DNA of 9,041 bases from an uncultured Flammeovirgaceae bacterium (lineage in GTDB: Bacteria > Bacteroidota > Bacteroidia > Cytophagales > Cyclobacteriaceae). Position 1 is the stretch's first letter; each line of letters opens with the position of its first letter. The stretch spans positions 1-9,041 of the forward strand of contig CAKZPJ010000217.1 in assembly GCA_937138955.1 (NCBI GenBank). Direction: 5' to 3'. Positions 4,887 to 9,041 of this stretch are shown in pieces. A program made the translations under genes and the position numbers. Below the pieces are notes generated by a model. It was not told where the DNA came from. It saw only the letters and a program-made list of their open reading frames with translations, and did not search any database.

Positions 4887-6848
4887 ATGGATCAGGACAG
4901 AAAATCAAGTATTGCTACTCAGCTGATTATCCGTTTTACATCGCTTAGCTTGGTTACTCTACTGAGCCTCAGTATTGTTATCTACTTTCTGGCAAAATCG
5001 GCCATTCTGGATCGTACTTTCGACCAACTTACATCAATTCGCCAAACCAAGCGCGTGCAGCTAGCTGATTTCTTCTCCGATCAGATAGCTACCTTGAATG
5101 TGATGGCCTCACTGCCGGTAATCACTAACTCTTTACAAGCATACGATAGCACCTATGCAGCTGGGGTTAGCTCAACTGAATATGATTCGGTTAATCAGAT
5201 TTATCATCCGCACCTCGCTAAAATTAAAGAAACCTACGGCTTGTACGACCTATTCTTGGTTAACCTACAAGGAGATATTATCTACACCGTAGTGCACGAG
5301 CCGGATTTTGCTACCAATTTAGTAGATGGTCCTTACAGCGATCAGAATATTGCTACAGCTTACAAACAAGGATTAGATTCTATCACGATTGTAGACTTCG
5401 ACAATTATGCCCCCAGCAATGGTGATCCTGCCTCATTTGTCTCCTCACCCATCCGCGATTCAGTTGGAAATTCTATGGGGGTGCTTATCGGTCAGATTCC
5501 TTTAGACGAAATAAATGTAATCACCCATCAACATACCGGGCTAGGTGAATCCGGTGAGACCTACTTAGTAGGAAGCGATTCTTTAATGCGTTCTAACTCT
5601 CGCTTCTCAGAAGAATCGACCGTTCTGAAATTGGAGGTGGCCACGCTGGGGGTAACTGAGGCTCTTAAGGGAACAGCCAGTACGCAAATTATTGATGATT
5701 ACCGAGGCATTCCGGTATTAAGTTCTTACTCCCCTCTCAAAATTGGCGACATAACTTTTGCCATTCTTACTGAGATGGATGTTGAGGAAGTTCTTCAGCC
5801 GATAGCACGGCTGCGAAATATCATTATCATCATTACGCTTATTATCAGTGTGATTGTTGCCGGAGTAGCCTACTTAATTGCTCAACGGTTTATTCGCCCA
5901 ATCAAACAAATGCAAGAAAACCTGTACGATCTTGCTCAAGGTATTCTTAGAATCGATCATAAAATTGCAACAAGGAAAGACGAATTGGGCGATATGGCTA
6001 CAACCTTAACTGGGGTAGTAGAAGGACTCCATCGAACCGCTGATTTTGCTTCAGCTATTGGTGAGGGAAACCTAGAACAGGAATACCAAGCTTTAAGTGA
6101 TGATGATACCCTGGGTAAAAAGCTACTGAAGATGCGCGATCAGCTTCAGCAGAATGATCGCGAAACTCAACTAAGAAGCTGGTCAACGCATGGGCTCACT
6201 TTATTTACTGATGTGCTACGCCAAGCTCAAAATATTGAGGATTTGGGTAATCAGGTGTTGAAGCAACTCGTAGATTATCTTAAAATCAATCAAGGAGCTT
6301 TGTTTCTGGTAGAAGAGCACAACGGTGAACAGATGCTCTCTATGAAAGCCTGTTATGCCTACCAAAGGCAGAAGTTTATTGATAAATCCCTACCAGCCGG
6401 TGATGGTATTCTGGGGCAGGCTTATCTGGAACAAGAAGTTATTTACTTAACTGAAATCCCAACTGACTACTCCGATATTCGTTCTGGTCTAGGGGGTTCT
6501 CAACCTTCTGCTATACTGGTGGTACCGCTAATTGTGGAAGATACTGTAGAGGGCGTTTTAGAGCTAGCTTCGTTTACCCCGTTAGAAGAGCATCAGATTA
6601 CGTTCGTAAAGAAAGTAGCTGAATCCATTGCATCGTCTCTGCGAAATACTCGAATTAATATTCAAACCAATCAACTACTGTCAGAATCTCAACAGCAAGC
6701 GGAAATGATGCGGGCTCAAGAAGAAGAAATGCGGCAAAACATGGAAGAATTGTCGGCTACACAGGAAGAGATGCACCGCAAAGAAAAAGCTTATTTAGAA
6801 AAGATAGAGAAGCTGGAAGCCCAACTAACCACCGTAGACAAAGCCTAG
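4887..6848 (+). CDS. Membrane sensor-like protein: dCache - HAMP - GAF - coiled coil, no output domain
   Basis: This 653-residue inner-membrane protein looks like the input half of a signalling receptor. The first transmembrane helix is at about 15-36. A periplasmic double-Cache ligand-binding region spans about 40-305, with YGLYDLFLVNLQGDIIYTV (117-135) and GESGETYLVG (220-229) as its typical strands. The second helix, rich in Ile, is at 311-333. HAMP follows with the signature RPIKQM (337-342) and DELGDM (365-370), then a second HAMP-like helix pair to about 422. A GAF domain (about 445-588) includes GDGILGQAYLEQEVIYL and the PLIVEDTVEGVLEL strand. The tail (592-648) is a Glu/Gln-rich coiled coil with EEEMRQNMEELSATQEEM. 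In Bacteroidota this kind of linker often precedes a PAS, kinase or cyclase module; here the protein stops. No histidine kinase, GGDEF, cyclase or methyl-accepting domain is visible, so it may signal through a partner. AAAGG precedes the ATG by six bases. Confidence 0.88.
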   Translation: MDQDRKSSIATQLIIRFTSLSLVTLLSLSIVIYFLAKSAILDRTFDQLTSIRQTKRVQLADFFSDQIATLNVMASLPVITNSLQAYDSTYAAGVSSTEYDSVNQIYHPHLAKIKETYGLYDLFLVNLQGDIIYTVVHEPDFATNLVDGPYSDQNIATAYKQGLDSITIVDFDNYAPSNGDPASFVSSPIRDSVGNSMGVLIGQIPLDEINVITHQHTGLGESGETYLVGSDSLMRSNSRFSEESTVLKLEVATLGVTEALKGTASTQIIDDYRGIPVLSSYSPLKIGDITFAILTEMDVEEVLQPIARLRNIIIIITLIISVIVAGVAYLIAQRFIRPIKQMQENLYDLAQGILRIDHKIATRKDELGDMATTLTGVVEGLHRTADFASAIGEGNLEQEYQALSDDDTLGKKLLKMRDQLQQNDRETQLRSWSTHGLTLFTDVLRQAQNIEDLGNQVLKQLVDYLKINQGALFLVEEHNGEQMLSMKACYAYQRQKFIDKSLPAGDGILGQAYLEQEVIYLTEIPTDYSDIRSGLGGSQPSAILVVPLIVEDTVEGVLELASFTPLEEHQITFVKKVAESIASSLRNTRINIQTNQLLSESQQQAEMMRAQEEEMRQNMEELSATQEEMHRKEKAYLEKIEKLEAQLTTVDKA

Positions 6849-7654
6849 AGCGGATTGTAGTTTTTTCGCTTACGTTTGCGGGTTGGACGGGAATATTTAT
6901 ACGGATCAACGCAGCCAAAGAGCGAAGAGGTAGGAGTAAACCGGACTTTCACGGTAAGCATTCCGTAGAGATCATTATCGGCCGAACTGCCTCCTCGTAA
7001 AGAAGGTTCCTCATTAATTGCCCGAGCTTGCTCTTCCGATAAAGCAGCGTAGTACTCCCGCGCCAGTGGGCTCAAATCATCTACTATTATAATTTCTTTA
7101 CGCATAGCATCTAGCCGATCGCTAAAAGTATAACGCATGGCAAAATCAACCACTAGCGAGAGCACCGGAGTAATTTCGTAGTCTACTCCTACTCCGAACG
7201 GAATCATGCCAATAAGACCGGGTACCCGCTCGGCTTCGGGTTCTACATCTTTTAGATTAAAGTAGCCCAATCGACTATCGCCTTGAGGGTTGGAGGTAGT
7301 CGCTCCCAGGCCTGCGTAGGCAAAAGGGGTAAAGAAGCCCTGTTTGAAGGAATACATTGCGGAGGAGTAGAACTCAAAATTATTAGATTGAAAGCTACGC
7401 AGGCGTACCGGGTCAGCATCTTGAGCGTAAAGCTGATACAAGCTCATCCCTGATTTAATGTGTACATTATCAGTTAACCGATACCAGCCCTCAACATTAA
7501 TTGCCCATCGGTTACCGCCTAAATTCTGATCATTCACATCACCCAAATATTGAGTAACTCCGGGACCAATTGCGAAACTCCAGTCTTGAGCGTAGCTAAC
7601 TGATATTAAGCTACCAAGCAGAAAAATTACTGCCGATAAGACTAATTTGCGCAT
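6845..7654 (-). CDS. DUF6089-like outer-membrane beta-barrel protein
   Basis: This 269-residue protein has a Sec signal peptide (1-22, ending SYA before QDW). Amphipathic strands typical of a small outer-membrane barrel follow. Features shared with the DUF6089 family are the early YLGDVND (36-42), the RLRSFQSNNFEFYSSAMYSF strand (84-103), PFAYAGLGATTSNPQ with its loop, FGVGVDYEITPVLSLVVDF, RYTFSDRLD and the late NDLYGMLTVKVRF strand. A basic tail with one Cys (GCVDPYKYSRPTRKRKRK) ends the protein. The role is unknown; members are generally annotated as structural or porin-like barrels, some near cell-envelope or gliding genes. It converges on the sensor gene, and the CTAG at 6845-6848 supplies the stop codon of both. 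A promoter candidate lies at 7681-7714. No Shine-Dalgarno sequence is present. Confidence 0.85.
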   Translation of the reverse strand: MRKLVLSAVIFLLGSLISVSYAQDWSFAIGPGVTQYLGDVNDQNLGGNRWAINVEGWYRLTDNVHIKSGMSLYQLYAQDADPVRLRSFQSNNFEFYSSAMYSFKQGFFTPFAYAGLGATTSNPQGDSRLGYFNLKDVEPEAERVPGLIGMIPFGVGVDYEITPVLSLVVDFAMRYTFSDRLDAMRKEIIIVDDLSPLAREYYAALSEEQARAINEEPSLRGGSSADNDLYGMLTVKVRFTPTSSLFGCVDPYKYSRPTRKRKRKNYNPL

Positions 7655-7680
7655 ATCGTGTAAGTTTAAGATAAGGTTAG

Positions 7681-7714
7681 GAAAAATACGAAGCTATTTT
7701 GTTACTTAACAATG
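7681..7714 (-). promoter_or_regulatory. Candidate Bacteroidota-type promoter for the barrel gene
   Basis: On the reverse strand TATTTTTC (7688-7681) matches the -7 consensus TAnnTTTG at all but the last base. ATTG (7713-7710) sits 21 bases upstream as a -33-like TTG. The -7 box is 26 bases before the ATG. The assignment rests on pattern alone. Confidence 0.35.
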
Positions 7715-7741
7715 AAGACCCTAATTTATTATCAACTGACC

Positions 7742-7749
7742 TATTCTTG
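7742..7749 (+). promoter_or_regulatory. Candidate -7 element for the amylase gene
   Basis: TATTCTTG matches TAnnTTTG with one mismatch and ends 18 bases before the ATG. No convincing -33 TTTG is at the expected distance, so this is weak. It lies in the 113-base divergent gap between the barrel and amylase genes. Confidence 0.25.
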
Positions 7750-7767
7750 CTTTCACAAAAAAAGTCT

Positions 7768-9041
7768 ATGAACCGATATATACTTTCCGCAGGGCTTATA
7801 CTTTTGTGTATTCGCTGTACGCTATCAACCACCGTAACCGAACACCTCGTGAATACCGAAGAATTGAAGGCCATCGCCCATGAAGATCCTAATTTGCTGC
7901 TAGAAGAATCGCTATCGCCCGACCAAAAAGTGGTGGTGTATCAAATGTTTACCCGCTTGTTTGGTAACTCTGAAACCAATAACGTGATCTGGGGCACAGC
8001 GGAAGAAAATGGAGTAGGCAAGTTCAGCGATATTAGTCAAACGGCTCTAACTGCGCTGAAGGAGCTGGGAGCTACCCATATCTGGTATACCGGAGTGATT
8101 GAGCATGCTCTACTCAACGACTACCGCGAATATGATATTCCACTAGATGATGCCGATGTGGTGAAGGGTCGAGCCGGTTCACCCTACGCTATTAAAGATT
8201 ACTACGATGTAAATCCTGATTTAGCCGAAGACGTACCCAACCGCATGGCAGAGTTTGAAGCATTAGTACAGCGTACCCACGACCAGGATCTAAAAGTGAT
8301 TATTGACTTTGTGCCTAACCACGTGGCACGCTTCTACCAATCAGATGCTAAGCCCGATAGTGTGCAAGATTTTGGTGCCAGCGATGATACTAATCAGGTA
8401 TTTGCTCCCAATAATAATTTTTATTACATAACAGGCGAATCTTTTCAAGTTCCCGAAGATTACCAGTCGCTAGACGATCATACTTTTCCTACCAAAGACG
8501 GAAAGTTTGAGGAGAGTCCGGCCAAGGCTACCGGAAATGACCAGTTTACGGCTCAGCCCAGCGTGAACGACTGGTTTGAAACGGTGAAGCTCAATTACGG
8601 GGTAGATTTTCTGAATGATAGCCAGGACGCCGGTCGCCAAACGCACTTTGACCCAGTTCCGAATACTTGGCAAAAAATGCTGGATATTTTATTGTACTGG
8701 TCGGGAAGACGAGTAGATGGTTTTCGCTGCGATATGGCCGAAATGGTTCCGGTGGAATTTTGGCACTGGGTAATTCCCAAAGTGAAAGAACTGTATCCTA
8801 ACATGATATTCATTGCCGAAATATACAACCCCGAGCAATACCGCAACTACATTGATACCGGACGGTTTGATTACCTCTACGACAAAGTACAACTCTACGA
8901 TACGCTACGAGCAGTAATAGAAGAGCAAGGTTCGGTTCAGCATTTACCCGACATCTGGCAGTATTTACGCGATAAGAACCGGAATATGCTACGCTTTTTG
9001 GAGAACCACGACGAGCAGCGTATTGCTTCTCGCTTCTTTGG
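7768..9041 (+). CDS. GH13 alpha-amylase-family glycosidase, 3' end outside window
   Basis: The frame is open from ATG 7768 to the window end: 424 codons and two bases. All four GH13 signature regions are present: I, DFVPNH (180-185); II, GFRCDMAE with nucleophile Asp322; III, FIAEIY with acid/base Glu351; IV, FLENHDEQR with transition-state Asp415. GSPYAIKDYYDVNP, before region I, is also typical. The enzyme therefore should cleave or rearrange alpha-glucosidic bonds of starch- or glycogen-like glucans. The catalytic (beta/alpha)8 barrel is nearly complete at the edge; its last strands and the C-terminal beta domain are missing. Residues 1-18 are hydrophobic with two Cys (LLCIRC), a signal peptide or possibly a poor lipobox because Arg precedes the second Cys. 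Export is likely, lipidation uncertain. It is transcribed divergently from the barrel gene. Without SusC/SusD nearby, assignment to a starch-utilisation locus is not supported here. Confidence 0.93.
   Translation, partial: MNRYILSAGLILLCIRCTLSTTVTEHLVNTEELKAIAHEDPNLLLEESLSPDQKVVVYQMFTRLFGNSETNNVIWGTAEENGVGKFSDISQTALTALKELGATHIWYTGVIEHALLNDYREYDIPLDDADVVKGRAGSPYAIKDYYDVNPDLAEDVPNRMAEFEALVQRTHDQDLKVIIDFVPNHVARFYQSDAKPDSVQDFGASDDTNQVFAPNNNFYYITGESFQVPEDYQSLDDHTFPTKDGKFEESPAKATGNDQFTAQPSVNDWFETVKLNYGVDFLNDSQDAGRQTHFDPVPNTWQKMLDILLYWSGRRVDGFRCDMAEMVPVEFWHWVIPKVKELYPNMIFIAEIYNPEQYRNYIDTGRFDYLYDKVQLYDTLRAVIEEQGSVQHLPDIWQYLRDKNRNMLRFLENHDEQRIASRFF

Noticed and set aside
8470..8892. Reverse-strand ORFs opposite the amylase gene
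   Set aside because: They lie opposite the GH13 frame, whose signature regions span the same gene, and are shadows.
1..9041. CRISPR array, tRNA or rRNA genes
   Set aside because: No regularly spaced direct repeats and no tRNA or rRNA signature sequences were seen on either strand.

Overview
The window looks like a chromosomal stretch from a member of the Bacteroidota, probably a marine or polysaccharide-degrading Cytophagales relative. The support is a DUF6089-like outer-membrane barrel gene, a secreted PL8-type polysaccharide lyase, a Cache/HAMP/GAF sensor carrying an acidic coiled-coil linker of a type common in that phylum, and start sites mostly without a strong Shine-Dalgarno sequence. 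The organism is inferred from gene families, not from a search.

Left part (1-2440) is an accessory, decaying region. It opens with a reverse-strand tyrosine recombinase that is broken by a 14-base insertion and needs a -1 shift in an A8 tract to use its only nearby ATG. About 350 bases without a recognisable gene follow. Next is a frameshifted remnant of an HI0074-type nucleotidyltransferase substrate-binding (HEPN-like) gene, then an intact, AT-rich MntA/HepT toxin-antitoxin pair. The pair is bracketed by perfect 11-bp inverted repeats and followed by a roughly 110-base imperfect palindrome. The palindrome's three arm mismatches are all A:C on the top strand but G:T on the bottom strand, so the bottom strand folds fully. 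This resembles the architecture of an integron attC site or a cassette boundary, although canonical core-site sequences are absent. A 41-codon orphan ORF and a 5'-truncated reverse-strand gene fragment close the region.

Right part (2538-9041) is denser and better preserved. It holds a secreted PL8-family lyase (2538-4697), a membrane sensor-like protein with no visible output domain (4887-6848), a convergent DUF6089-like barrel protein that shares a CTAG double stop with it (6845-7654, minus), and a divergent GH13 alpha-amylase-family gene cut by the window end (7768-9041). No SusC/SusD pair is visible, so this is not a canonical polysaccharide-utilisation locus within the window. The lyase and amylase do suggest glycan catabolism. 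The transport and export partners, if any, lie outside.
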